Source of the DNA: Durusdinium trenchii
Taxonomy: Eukaryota; Sar; Dinophyceae; Suessiales; Symbiodiniaceae
Length of the DNA: 64,000 nucleotides
Direction: 5' to 3'
NCBI GenBank assembly: GCA_963970005.1
Contig: CAXAMN010021112.1
Location: 1,137,136 to 1,201,135, forward strand
Shown: piece by piece, positions 23,573 through 35,700 of the stretch
Position numbering within the stretch: the first letter of the stretch is position 1
Layout of the letters: the number at the start of each line of letters is the position of its first letter
Program-made: the position numbers and the translations under genes
Notes under the pieces: model-generated
Databases searched by the model: none
The model's input: the letters and a program-made list of their open reading frames with translations, nothing else
What the model was told of the DNA's origin: nothing

Positions 23573-26295
23573 TTAAAACCAACTCTTAAACGACCGAAAT
23601 CAAGCACCGGACCACTTCACCACCCCCAATACATCATTGCTAAAGCAAAGACAACTCAGGTAGCGTAACCGCTGCCTTTCGTGACAAGAAGGTAGCGCGG
23701 CAAATTATGTGATGTCTGGCTAGGGATCATGAGTGAAAACTCCATCCTTCCCACCGGGACCTCCAAACTGGTTTGGTTAATTCATACTCAACTTCAATCG
23801 GTCAACTGCATCGTTTTGTTGTGGGTGGATCTGCAAAGGTTGCTGGAAGGGTCAAGGATCAAGAAGATGGAACCCCTAGTGTTACCACACCATTTGGGAA
23901 AAAACGGATCATTCATTCAATTAATTGACCATTCCACTGTCGAGTCTCCGACCATCAAAGGCTTTGCATGGGCAAGAAGCGGTCAGTCAATTGGCGTTGC
24001 TGCGGCTCCTGCTCTATTTGCACAAGCGTCAAGGCCCTGAACGGGCACAATATGCACGTACATTGTTCTTGAAAAGCACATGCATATGACTTTATGGCTA
24101 CAAACCCATAGAACGTATGCAGGTGCGGAATCCGCACAAACACTTTAAGCTCGAACAACGGTTTACTCTGGGAGTTGTTCTTGGCCAAAGAACGGTGTCC
24201 AACGTCCAACTTGTCACATTAGCTGCAACAACTGTTTCAGCAGCTGCTTCACCTCCAACTCCCATGCTCCTTGCTTCCCAGTTACGTAAATCTTCCCGAT
24301 TGATCTCCGTCCAACTCCCAAGAGCCAAGTTACACACAAACAGGATCGTACACGATGCATCCTCTCCAAAACATTGATGACCTATGATGATCTCCATGTT
24401 TTTTTCCCCACAAAACACACAAACACACACCACCCGATCTTCACCACGGACATTCGGCCCACCATGCGGGGCCTTGGGTGAGCCTGACTTGGACATCGGG
24501 CTGAGTGATCCGGAGGTCGGCTTCTGGCGGCGGCACCACATCCGGATGGCGAGGAAGAGAGAAACAAGGTGGGGTCCCGGTGAAGTGAAAGCCGAAGACT
24601 AAGCAGTAAGGTGGTGATTTTCATTTTGAAAGGAAGGTGTTTATTCAAAACATAAATAAAATCTGATGCTATTTTGATCATAACTTGATGTAGCAATTGG
24701 GATGGATCTAAGCAGGCGACATGCATCAACAGGAATCGCAGGAATAAAGGGGGCACCTCTTTGGATCCGAGTCTTCGCATGGTGTTGGCTCCACAGCTTT
24801 TCGGTTTTGGTGCTGAGTGGTTCTGCAGCACATCAAGTCTCACGCCAATATGGGCCTTTCAAAGCCATGAGCCCAAAAATGACCCCCCAAAAAACAATTG
24901 TATGTGCCTCTGTTCATGAACTCTCTCCTGATATTAATGGTGGATCCACGACTTTCATATCAATGCTTGACACAAATTAGGCACTCTCCGGCTCTCCAGC
25001 CCATCCGAGCAGTCGGGGTCAGTGGAGTCAGTGGGATCAGTCAGGACTGTTCCGGGTGGGAAGGTCCACTGCTGGATTTGGAGTCCGACTGCATTTCGGA
25101 AGGCTTCCAAATCGTACAGATTCCAAGGAAGCACGTCATTAACCAAAGCCTCTGCCAGTGCCAGGTCACAAGACACACGGGTCCTCAAAAATAGTCTAAA
25201 CATAAACATGCACAAAAGGATACAAAAGCATACAACAGGAACCCAGACCTGAAACATGCTGAAACATCTAATTGCCCAGACGCGACCCTGGACCCTAATC
25301 CTCTTTTGGTGTGGTCAGTCTGGGGTCGAGCCAATCCCTAAAGTTTGAGGCTGATGGGAGCGTCTGGGTATATCACGGATTATCACGGTATATCTAACTT
25401 ACCGCATAGTTTGGGCTTTGGGCAATCAAATGAGCACCTTGGTGGTGCTTTTTGTTTTAATACACACACCATCCAGTCGCAGGATGTCCCTGTTTCGTCA
25501 GCGGGCAAGCGATGCTTCGACCGGCCTGGCTCTTGTTGAGGATCGTGGAGCGTTGTGCAGGGAGTCGACGTGAGGACCTGGTGGAGTCGGGTTCACAGCC
25601 CGTGAGGACCTGGTCGACCATTTGGGCACTACCGGACCTCAACAGCAAGTGCCAGATCGCAGGTGTGTACTTCAAGGCTCAAGGGAGATCTCCACGTCCC
25701 AACTTCCTGGAGGGTTCGGGAAAAAAGGACAATATATAGACCAATCTACCCATTGGTTGGATGTCTCCCCAATAAAACACACACCCATTGACCCATTGCA
25801 AAATCATGGTTGCCTGCGAGGTCTTATTTGAGCTACACATCCAGGTGGTTCAGAAGTGAATGGAATAACCGGTGGGTACTTGGACCAATCCGGGCCCAGC
25901 TCCGTGGCAGGGGAGGGTCCGGACCCTCAAAAGGGAAGGTCCGGAGTCCGGACCAAACCCTTCCCATTTGAGGGCCCGGATCTTTTTAGGGGTGGGTAAT
26001 TGATTTAACCTCGATCATGCAATTGTATGCCTCCTTGGACACTTGAAGATCCAAATATTCCATAGAGCCAATCTCAACAACTTGTGCAGCTGAGCCAATC
26101 CGTCAACCCAAGCGTATAGGATGATATTATTCTGCAGAGCCAAAGAATCCTAAGAACTCAGAAGAACTCTGTTATTCAAACTGGTGCAACTTGTAACACG
26201 AGGACAGTTTGGGGCCCAGAACTTCGCAATGACTCATTTAGACTCGACCTGGGAGTTGATCACTCCACCACTCTCCTTTTTCAAAGAAGGGGGCG

Positions 26296-26955
26296 TCAAT
26301 CCAGTGAGTCCCTGCCCCAACTCCTCCACAGGGTCCCACCGACCGCCCCACCCCGCCCCGCTACCGGGGCGGACCGCCGAAACGCTCCGCGTTTCGAGCC
26401 GAGCGGCAAGGTCTTCCGCACGGCGCCGTCGTCCCTCCGGTCCTCGTGCCTCGGCGCTGCGGGGGGCCAGGCGTCGGGCTTGGTTTGAAGTTCTGTGGCT
26501 CGGCAGCTGAAACTCAACATGACGTGACGGAGCGTTTTTCGAGCAGCTTCTGTGGCTCGACTTTCACATGGCCATAGCATGACGATACATGACGGAAGCT
26601 TTTTGAGCAGCTGAAACAGCAAAATGCGCTTGTTCCACCCTTTTGTCCGAAACGGCATGAACACGCCAGGTAAATGCTCAGGGGACAGTGCATCGTTGCA
26701 ATGCGGAAAAAAGACCTCGATTCTATGTGATAGTTTCTCGCATGTCTGCGAGGCTGGCGGTGGCATGTGGCTTTCATGCGTTCGCATGGACCAAATCAAT
26801 GGCGGGTGAAGATCCAGGACCATCCAGGACCGGTTGACGAGCGCCAAACGCAGCAAATCCATGCTAAATGACCCATAAGTTCTGGACAATGAGCGTTTGA
26901 GCATTCTTGATCCACAACAAGCTGTTCGAGTGCCTGTTCTCTTGCATCCTGACAA
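26296..26955 (-). other. Open minus-strand frame of 219 codons, unidentified
   Basis: The upstream half reads MLKRSLSRTYGSFSMDLLRL and SHRIEVFFPHCNDALSPEHL. The downstream half is GC-rich (QTKPDAWPPAAPRHEDRR), with a second minus frame also open. A direct repeat of gccacagaagctgctc-like sequence occurs inside. No family was recognised. It could be an exon, a relic of a mobile element, or chance in GC-rich DNA. Confidence 0.25.
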
Positions 26956-27244
26956 TGCTACATCCGGTTCTTTTGGAGGAGACCTCGCGCGTCATCCACC
27001 CGCCACCCGCCTTCAGTGTTTCACACGAGCAGAATCATCTAGAATCTAGATTTGCCAGCTGCTGGTCTAGATTAATCAGGCTCTATGACTCTACAAGTGC
27101 CAAGCGCATGCGCATGGCAAGTGTCACGTCTCACATGGCTGGGGCCAAATCCTGAAGGCGTGCCCCATATCGAAGAGCGCGGAGCGGTCGGTCAATCGAA
27201 ACCAGCGGCTTCTGGACAAACATCTTGGAGCTCTGACTATGTGA

Positions 27245-27342
27245 CCCTAGGGCTCCAGTCGTACCTTCTTAGAAGGTGGGACTGGGGTGGGTGCCAGGAG
27301 GGTCCAAATACCTTCTAAGGAGGTCCGACTGGAGCCCTAGGG
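27245..27342. mobile_element. Family A inverted-repeat element, copy 3
   Basis: The best-preserved copy. ccctagggctccagtcgtac at one end faces gtccgactggagccctaggg at the other, with inner ccttcttagaaggt and accttctaaggaggt hairpins and the ggggtgggtgccaggagggtcc core shared with copy 1. Confidence 0.88.
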
Positions 27343-28856
27343 TGAATGAAACATGATGAAACTCCTCAAGACCAAACTTAGGACGCCGTGCAAAAACACA
27401 TGCTACTCATTCTGCTACTAGGCTGCTAGGTCTTGAAAGGGGCTACAAAGCCCGAAAGAAGGTTTGCTCTCGACCTAGCTCTTGTTGTCAAGTTACCGCC
27501 CTTGCTATCAGGGACTTGCATATCGTTTGAACAAGATGAATGAAACAAACTATCAGATCAAAGTTCCTTCTGAGATGCGGTTGTGAGGACCTTTTCCATC
27601 AAGATCAGGACTCATCTTTCATCAAACACGCCACTGCTCACTTTTTTATGAGGGAAATATCGATCAATGCCCAAGTTACAAGTTGATCAATGTTCATCCT
27701 GTTCAGCTGGAGGAATGCAAGGACCCTCCAGCAGGTTCACTACAAACCCTACTGGTGACTTTTAGCTTTAATCACTAGAAACACTTGCTGGAGGTTCCCC
27801 TTAGAGATTGTGCATCCTACGCATGCTGCAAGAAGAGACAAGTTAATTTGACATTTATACCTTTTGGCATGTACACGACACGCGGCTAGAGTGCCATTTC
27901 TGTCACGGGTCATGTAGACTTATTTTGATCTTCTCCACAAACCTATTGTGGTCTTTATTGGCTCGATCTGCTCCTCCCCAACAGCTCGAGAATCTTTGCA
28001 AGTTCTTGAGGGGGTTGCAGCTACTCCCGAGAGCTGCCAGATCCCATCTACCGGCCACTGGGCCCATGACCTCTCAGTTTCGTAAAGCCGCAGTTCGTTC
28101 CAGGGGATCGATGTGTTTCATGGAAGGTGAAAGGCACAGTCCATATCTAAAGCAGTGGTGACTGCTTGTGAACTGTGCCTGGAATGGACAAAAACACACT
28201 CAGTAGAACCCTATAGACCCTTGATTTAATGAATCCACAAAAACAATCCAAAACCCTTGGTGCTTTGGACGGCACGCGCACTTCCGGGCCAAACATACAT
28301 TTCGAACCTCGCGCTCTCTCGTCAAACAAACCCTCGTCAAACAAACCACGCCGCGAAAAGCACGCCGCCCGGTCTCCTGCTCAGAGGGCCTCGCCAGAAG
28401 GGGTGTTTTCTCCTAGTTGTCCTGGAACATAGAGATTCCTTTATCCACCTGTAGATAGTAAGATTATCAAGTGCCTTAAAGGATGTTAAACGTTATCCAC
28501 TGAGTGGGTAGGTTTCTGTTCGGGATTTCCCCTCCACAGGATGCGGAAGGGGTAGCCTGGGGGTGGCAGAAAAATCATGTACGAGCAAAGGAAGCTGCAA
28601 ATACGCAGCGTTGTTCCCAAGGACATGACCTGAAAACCCTGAGAGAACCAGGATTGTTTGTACCAGCACACGCTGGCAAAAAACTTCCAGATCTTCCATT
28701 TTCCTTCCTTAGCAGAATCATGTAACGACCGCCGGCGGCGTATCCTGGCCGAGAGCTGCCGCGGGGACCGGGTTTTGAAAACTTGCACTTTTACTTCAGG
28801 GTGGAAAAGGAGACCCTCGAAGTCGTGGCCCACCATGTTTTAAGTAACTCGAATTC

Positions 28857-28945
28857 CAAACAACCATTGGTTTACTTTATATATAAGGATTCTACACTAC
28901 ATGCAAAACCGGATCAACCATTTTTCACAAATTAGGACTTCCAGG
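28857..28945. repeat. Family G dispersed repeat, copy 2
   Basis: caaccattggttt...tctacactac...aaaaccggatcaaccatt...gacttccaggg; it shares order and words with 51785-51871. Confidence 0.6.
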
Positions 28946-29600
28946 GGAGATCTTCATCAAATTGTATCCACCAGGCTTGCCAGCAGAGTGGCACTCGTTC
29001 GCCTCAAATGCACTCCTTCCGACAGTCTTCCGACAGCCCAGGGGCTTCGTGGTGCCATCCCGAATGGCCACACCACGGTCGTTGTAGGCCATGAAGTCCT
29101 CCTGCCGAGTCGACCGGTCGAGATGGACCGACGTGGACCAAACGCAAGCTGACGCAAGCGAGACAGGTAGAGCGAGCAATTGGCAATGAACAAAGACAGG
29201 TAGAAGGATGTACCGAAACCACCTAGTTTGGGTGGTGATTTGGATGGAAAATACATGGTCAGCGAGGTCTACAAACCACGCGAACTGGGTGTTGCTGGTA
29301 GAAATAGATCCTCTTTACATTGTAAGCGGGTGTTTTTGTGGGGGGGTTCTTTTGCGGAAGTGGTAGGTTGTTGCTTGGACTTGAGCACCGGTAGAAGACA
29401 GCTCACGCCACGGGTGGGAGCCTCCTTCGGGTGGTCGCTCTTTCTGTGCCATCCTCGTAGGGTTCAAGATGCTGTTCAGTGGAACGCTGGCGGCACAGCC
29501 TCACACGAGTTGTGAGGGCGAGAGGTAGAAGAGGATTTCCCAATTCAACTGGTGGGTGAAGGGGGTTTGATGGAGGTCGATTTAATCATTCCAAGAGTCT

Positions 29601-29741
29601 TCAATGAAACGTGGATTTCCCTAGTAGAATTGCCTCCGGACCCCTCCGCGCCGCGCGGCGCTCCGCTCCAACCCTCTCCTTCCGCTCCATCTCCTCCGGG
29701 AAGCGTCGCATCCGCGCGCGGCCGGTGAAGATCCGGAGGAC
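29601..29741 (-). CDS. Desaturase terminal exon with stop codon (141 nt)
   Basis: Reads VLRIFTGRARMRRFPEEMER followed by an Arg/Glu/Ala-rich tail and TGA at 29603-29601. Third positions are almost all G or C up to the last ten codons. Acceptor ccggcag|G joins in phase after MVK. A GC dinucleotide (GAG|GCAATT) could be a donor for a further exon, so the tail end is less certain. Confidence 0.82.
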   Translation of the reverse strand, partial: VLRIFTGRARMRRFPEEMERKERVGAERRAARRGPEAILLGKSTFH

Positions 29742-32700
29742 CTGCCGGTGCCGCAGCCCGGTGCCCGGTGCGGTTTCGGCCGCTCCGGGCCGTGTTTGGG
29801 AGGGATGTGGGCCGTGTATCTGGGAGGATTGGTACCTTTGGTACCTGTTTGTTGTCATTAGTCATTGACTCATTGAGATCCAAGGTAAGCAAGACATGTG
29901 TGAGATAAAACGAGTGTGTCCATCACGAGTGAACAGAAGGTCCAAGTGGTTCTTCAGGGAACTTGCCAAACCTGTTTATAGGTTCAAAGGGTTGGAGTCC
30001 AAGACTTTGTATGTCGTCTCACTTGACATGAATACCTGCTGGGGCTTCAATAGGTGCTAGCAACTCAGTTGAACCCAGCAAGGAACATATTGCGCACGCG
30101 ATGCCTTGACCATTCGTGCGAAGATGTTCTCCTGGACGTAAGGCACTCCATGCTTCTCGCAAATAGCTTTGACTTTCCTGGAAGGTGTAAGACTGGAGAA
30201 GAAGACCACAAAGCACAGTAGGTGCATTAAACAAGACAACACATGTAATGTAGACTCTTGATTGCCAAACCCCCTTCATTTGGATTGAACAACCTATTCA
30301 TATGTATTATTGATCCAGAGTCTACACTACACAACAGCTAAGACATACCAGTTACTTGTGAGATATGAATCATGTTCGTATACCCCCTTTGGCAAACCAC
30401 ACAGAAACCGTTCACACCAAATCGCCACTTGCTGGGGGCAGTCGACCAGCGAAGAGGAACCCACTGGGGAGATATCATTGGATCCGGTGTTCGCAACCAA
30501 GGGCATTCACACGAATTCCATATCATTCACCACAAACAACATCAAACAACAGCTTAGTACAGCTTGCAACCTGGATTTAACACTAAACAGCGCATGGCTT
30601 GGCACTGTGTAGTTCAGAGGTCCAGACTGCAGTAGTGTTGCCAAGCACTTTACTCGACAGAAGCCAAAGTTGGCCATTGTCGTGGTTTGTGCTGGCAAAC
30701 AAACACATGTAAGAAAGCCAATGGACAGAAGTCAAACCAATGATTGTACTAGTCTACTAGATTATACACCTTTCGCAGGAAATTAATTAACTTGTGTATA
30801 TCAAAGAATATCCTAGGGTTGACCGTTTACACATGTTCTTTGGACAAAATCTCTGTGGTGCAACGCCGTGCAACGCAACTACGCAACTGCATCATGTGAC
30901 AATGCATCGCAGGCAGTGCGTTTCCTTTTTCTTTATGAAAAGCATCGAGATTGGCGCCAATTGGATAAACCTGCAGCGGTGCCTGCGTGTCCAACCTGTA
31001 AGGCCTCACAGCAGACTGAGAGGTGCTTTTCATATCAGTCCTCTGAGGAGATCACGTACAGCAGAAATTTCTTTGTGAAACATACCAACTGTTCTGTGGT
31101 AGCTGGCAATCACTAGCCACTTGCACTCTGGATTTAACACTAGACAGTGCATAGCATAGCCCTGTCTAGTTCAGAGGTCCAGATTAGAGCGGTGCTGCCA
31201 CACACTTTACCCGCCAAAAACTAAAGTTGCCATTGACGTGGTTTGTAGTGGCAAGCAGCACATGTGTCAAAAAGCAAGGTAGCACAGGAAAACACAAATC
31301 GATCACTATACTTAGCTGCTACCTATGTTTTGTGTAGAATGCATTCGAGCAGTGACCTCTTTCAAGGTTAGGTTGAAGAACTAAAGCTCATCATTCATCA
31401 TAAATGCATCTTTTCGAACGGTCTTTTCGAACGGGAAAAAACATAAACTGCCGGACTTGAACACCTAGCGCCAGGAATGTGCCATGGTCAAATTCCTTCT
31501 GTGACAGATGGTCATCCTACCCTTCTCAAAGTCCCTATTGTGGGGTTCTATATACAACAGTTCCTCTGATATAAACAATCAGTTTGCCTTTCAATTTGGC
31601 TCTGAGGAGTCAAGGGAGTCCTCATCCTCATCAAGAGAGGCAAACCTGGAAGAGAAGATGTTGGCCAAACCTGGCATAGACGATAGACGACTTGCATCCT
31701 GGATTTAACACTAAACAGAGCATGGCTTGGCACTGTGTAGTTCAGAGGTCCAGACTGCAGTAGTGTTGCCAAGCACTTTACTCAACAGAAGCCAAAGTTG
31801 GCCATTGTCGTGGTTTGTGCTGGCGTAAGAACCACTACAGCGAAGAAACCAAAGCAAGGACAAACTTAATTGTGCACACCAAAGTACATTATGTGAACAC
31901 CAGAGTGGCTGGCAAAGTATCCTAAATAGTGCACAACATAGGTTGAAGGAGTCCAAGGGCGATGGCCCACAGAACACAAAGCCCAAACAGAGATGAACGG
32001 TCAAAATGAGTCCAAGGAGGCGTGGTCTTGGGTCACTACGGCAGCTATTGCAGTACTGACCAGATCCAAGTGGCGGCTGTGCTTTGGCGTACGACAGCAT
32101 TGACAAGTCAGGCCTTGGCTCGTTGCGTTTCGCAGCGCTCGATTTCTTCGATCGAACAAAGTATAGTTGAAAACCCTGTTCATGTTGAGGGGACATTGAC
32201 GCAGAATGGCCCAGAGTTGAACATGTCGTAAAAACACAATCGGAGGTACGCACTGGAACCAGGATCCTATGGTTTGGGAGATAAGTCGTTCCAGAACACT
32301 GCTCTGCAATTTTTGTTACTATATGGAGTAGAACGGAGTCACCAAACATGTAATGGGACGCCATGACATGCTGGAAATTATTGAAAACACCAATGCCTAG
32401 CTAGGCGAGTGTCCTAGGCGAGTCTCCTGAGGTGAAATGGTCATTGATGATCTGGGATGCACAAATGGAGCACATTTTCACACAATCTCAAGTCTAACCA
32501 GACTTAAAAGGAATTTGCAACGCATCTTCAGCAGAAAGCATGCATAAGCATCCGGCACAGAGTTACGGGCAGTAACTGGTCAACTGCCAGGCGACCAAAG
32601 GTGATGTTCGATCTGGTAGTTGAGATATCCATGCCTGAGCACCGACGTCACCGGTCGGTCATGCACATGTCGAATGAAACCACATGTCATGTGGAGAGCT

Positions 32701-35700
32701 GGGGAACCTTTTTGACAGGATCCCAGAATGGTGGTGGTGGTCAAATAATTCACCAATACACCAACAATATCCAACAATGCTAAAATGATCAAACATATTT
32801 TGATTTTATAATATATTCAACGTTATCAACGTCATCCTTTAAACTTGAATATGTTGCCACCTGGTTGAGGAAGTGACTTTGCTTGTCACAGAGGATCCTG
32901 TTGCAAATTCAATCTTTGTGCTGAGGGTGCCGTTTGTTAAGCAAACGTGAACACTTGCATGTCTTTACAAGGGTCCATATAACAGGTTTCTGTCAGTGTT
33001 CTGGCAGTCCCGGGTGACTTTCCTCTGAAGACATGAAGCCTTGAAGCCTTGAAACCCTGCTGACGACCTGAAGCCTAGTGACGACCTGAAGCCTTGAAGA
33101 CCTGAAGCCTGGTGACGACCTGAANNNNNNNNNNGTGACGACCTGAAGCCTTGAAGACCTGAAGCCTAGTGACGACCTGAAGCCTTGAAGACCTGAAGCC
33201 TCTTCGTGTCTTCGCGTGTCTTCGTCTCTTCGCGTATCTTCGTGTCTTCGCGTGTCTTCGCGTATCTTCGTGTCTTCGTGTCTTCGCGTGTCTTCGTGTC
33301 TTCACGTGATCATTGTTTTTTTTGTTGCTTGGGGCCTATACACTAAAACAGAACCTTCGCCAATGCTTTCGCGAACTTTCGCGGCTGCAGAGGGTGCCTA
33401 CGCGATGCACACGCTTATCAAAGGTGCTTACGCGAACGCTTTCGCGGTGCATCGGAACAGTGCCGCTGTCTTTCGAAGCGTGCTGCTGTCACGCTTGTAC
33501 TTGGCAGTGAAGTCAAACCAAGTCTTGTCTTGGGCGGGCATGAATGCCAAAGAAGGCTTAAGTTTCTTGAGCCTGGAATGCCTATGGCAGCAAATGCATT
33601 TTCAAAAGGTTCCTGGGCCCTGGAAAGGGCATGGGTTGGATGGAGGCTGTAGGTGCTTTCGCGGAGCTTTCGCGGAGCTTTCGCGAGCTTTCGCGTGGAT
33701 CAGCTTTGATTTAGGTTTTGTATGGTTCCTGCAACAGTAGTCGTAACACCGCCCTGCTTTCGCGATCTGCTTTCGCGGCTCAAAATGTTCCAAAGCTGCG
33801 CAGGGCGCTTTCGCGAGCTTTCGCAGAACAAGAAGCTTCACACATTTGCTTTCGCGAAAAGATAACAAGTTCCACTTCTGCCTGACTCCTTTCAATTGAA
33901 AAAAAAACGTTGCTCACGTGTCTTCGTGTCTTCGCGTGTCTTCGTGTCTTCGGGTCTTCGTGTCTTCGCGTCTTCATATCTTTGCGTCTTCGTGTCTTCG
34001 TGTCTGCGTGTCTTCGTGTCTTCGGGTCTTCGTGTCTTCGTGTCTTCGCGTGTCTTCGTGTCTTCGCGTGTCTTCGCGTGTCTTCGTGTCTTCGGGCAAA
34101 AGTCACAACCCGCTTCTGCCAACGCAATGGTTTTTGTATTCCCTGTACCTAGGGAAAACACCTCTCCCGCCCAACCGAACTCCCAGCTATATTGAATTTG
34201 GAGGTATTTGGACCCTCGTTCCCCCCACACAAACCTGGTCTCTTCGGTCGGTGTCCCGGCCAACGCCGCCAGACCCGCCCTCTTCGACGGGCTGGGCGGC
34301 AGAAAATCGTTGAGGAAACCCCCGGTGTGGCAGTTCACCGACCCAATCACCGCACGAAGGTAGAAGGTGGGCGAGTTCACCCGGCATCCGCCTCGGCTAG
34401 CCGTCGAGTCGAGTCGAAATCGTCAAGGACCGTGATAGTCTCTGGTGCGGCTGGTGGTGATGGCAGTTCCACTGCGGTGTTTGGAGAAAGGCGCTGGGGG
34501 GGGGGGAAACGATAGATATCTGGGTGTGAGTGTTCTTGAGAGCTGGCTCGTGGTTTCCGAAACTTGAATTTGACGAAACAATCATCAAACGTCATGCGTT
34601 GACGTTTACCTCCACTTTCACATTTGAACCAAGAGTTTTGAAGGGAATATTCTCGAAACCTGTATTATCTTATATATATTTATGGACTATATAAATAGGT
34701 TGTTATACATAAATGACACATATATATATATATATAGACACCACAATCCACCAGCAAAACAGGACGGGCTCCACTTATCAGTTATTTTTTGCAATTGTCA
34801 ATGAGACCTCTGAAGGCTTTCATGCAAATGGGGCACCAAAATCTGCAGGATTTCTTACGTCAACAGTAGTCTGGTGGATTTGGGGTATATATCCCATTAC
34901 CAGTAACAATGGATGATGATTTTTAGTTAGCAAAGGCCTTTCGACAAACATAACATACGTGATAATTGGTGATAGCCTTTTAACGACTGTTACTGGTAAT
35001 GGGACATGCCCTGGTTGGAATGGATACAGTAAACCTTATATAGTTCCTGCTCATCTCAAAAACACTTCACGAGCCAGCCACGGTCTCTTGGAGAGAACAC
35101 GTTTTCGCAAAAACCAAAATGAAAGAAAGGTCAGCATACTGCAGATTCTGTTCGGACATCAAAACATGAGGGGGGCAAGAAGATCAAGAAACGCCCCTCA
35201 AAAGTCCCATTGTATATTATAGCCCAACCCAGCCGTTTTCACCGTTTTCAAGACCGTCACAGTTTTCTATATATCCTTTTCACGCCACCCAGCAGCTAGA
35301 GAAGCAATAGATATCCTCTCCAGTATGGTTAAAGGTCGTCACCTCGGCAGTGTGATGAGAGGCGGTGTTCTGACGACGTCACGTGGAGAAGCGGTGGTGT
35401 CCGTGCGACAGTGTTTGGCTGTGGGACTTCCATGGTGAACACTGGTTTTTGGCAAAACAAATGAACAACAGTGAACAACACATAGAATTATCCCGGCCAG
35501 AGACCCCAAACAGTGTGTGTGAGGTCTATAAGCAGAAAGCCTAAAGATCTAGACGCATTGGGGTCCAGAGAGGTTTTTGTGGTGATGAAGGTGGGGATCG
35601 TGGTGACGGTGGCGGTGGTGGTGAGTGAGCTTGACTGTGAGTGTGAGTGTGATTGTGAGTGAGAGTGGGAGTGAGAGTGAGTGTGAGTGTGAGTGTGAGT

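Larger units (their letters stand above)
23600..29590. other. No recognised gene; a few open GC-rich fragments
   Basis: Contains a family A element (27245-27342), a family G repeat (28857-28945) and one strongly GC3-rich patch (26300-26500) open in two minus frames within a 219-codon ORF. I could not assign any family. This stretch lies downstream of the desaturase stop and may be intergenic or carry exons too short to see. Confidence 0.45.

Noticed and set aside
33892-34127. KTRRHEDTK-type protein on the minus strand
   Set aside because: It is a translation of the CTTCGTGT tandem array inside a desaturase intron; open in several frames only because of the repeat.
34500-34520. Minus-sense DIYRF as a 9-nt desaturase exon
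   Set aside because: It resembles the family's DxYRF block and could fit in phase, but an exon of nine bases with an arbitrary donor is not supportable from sequence alone.
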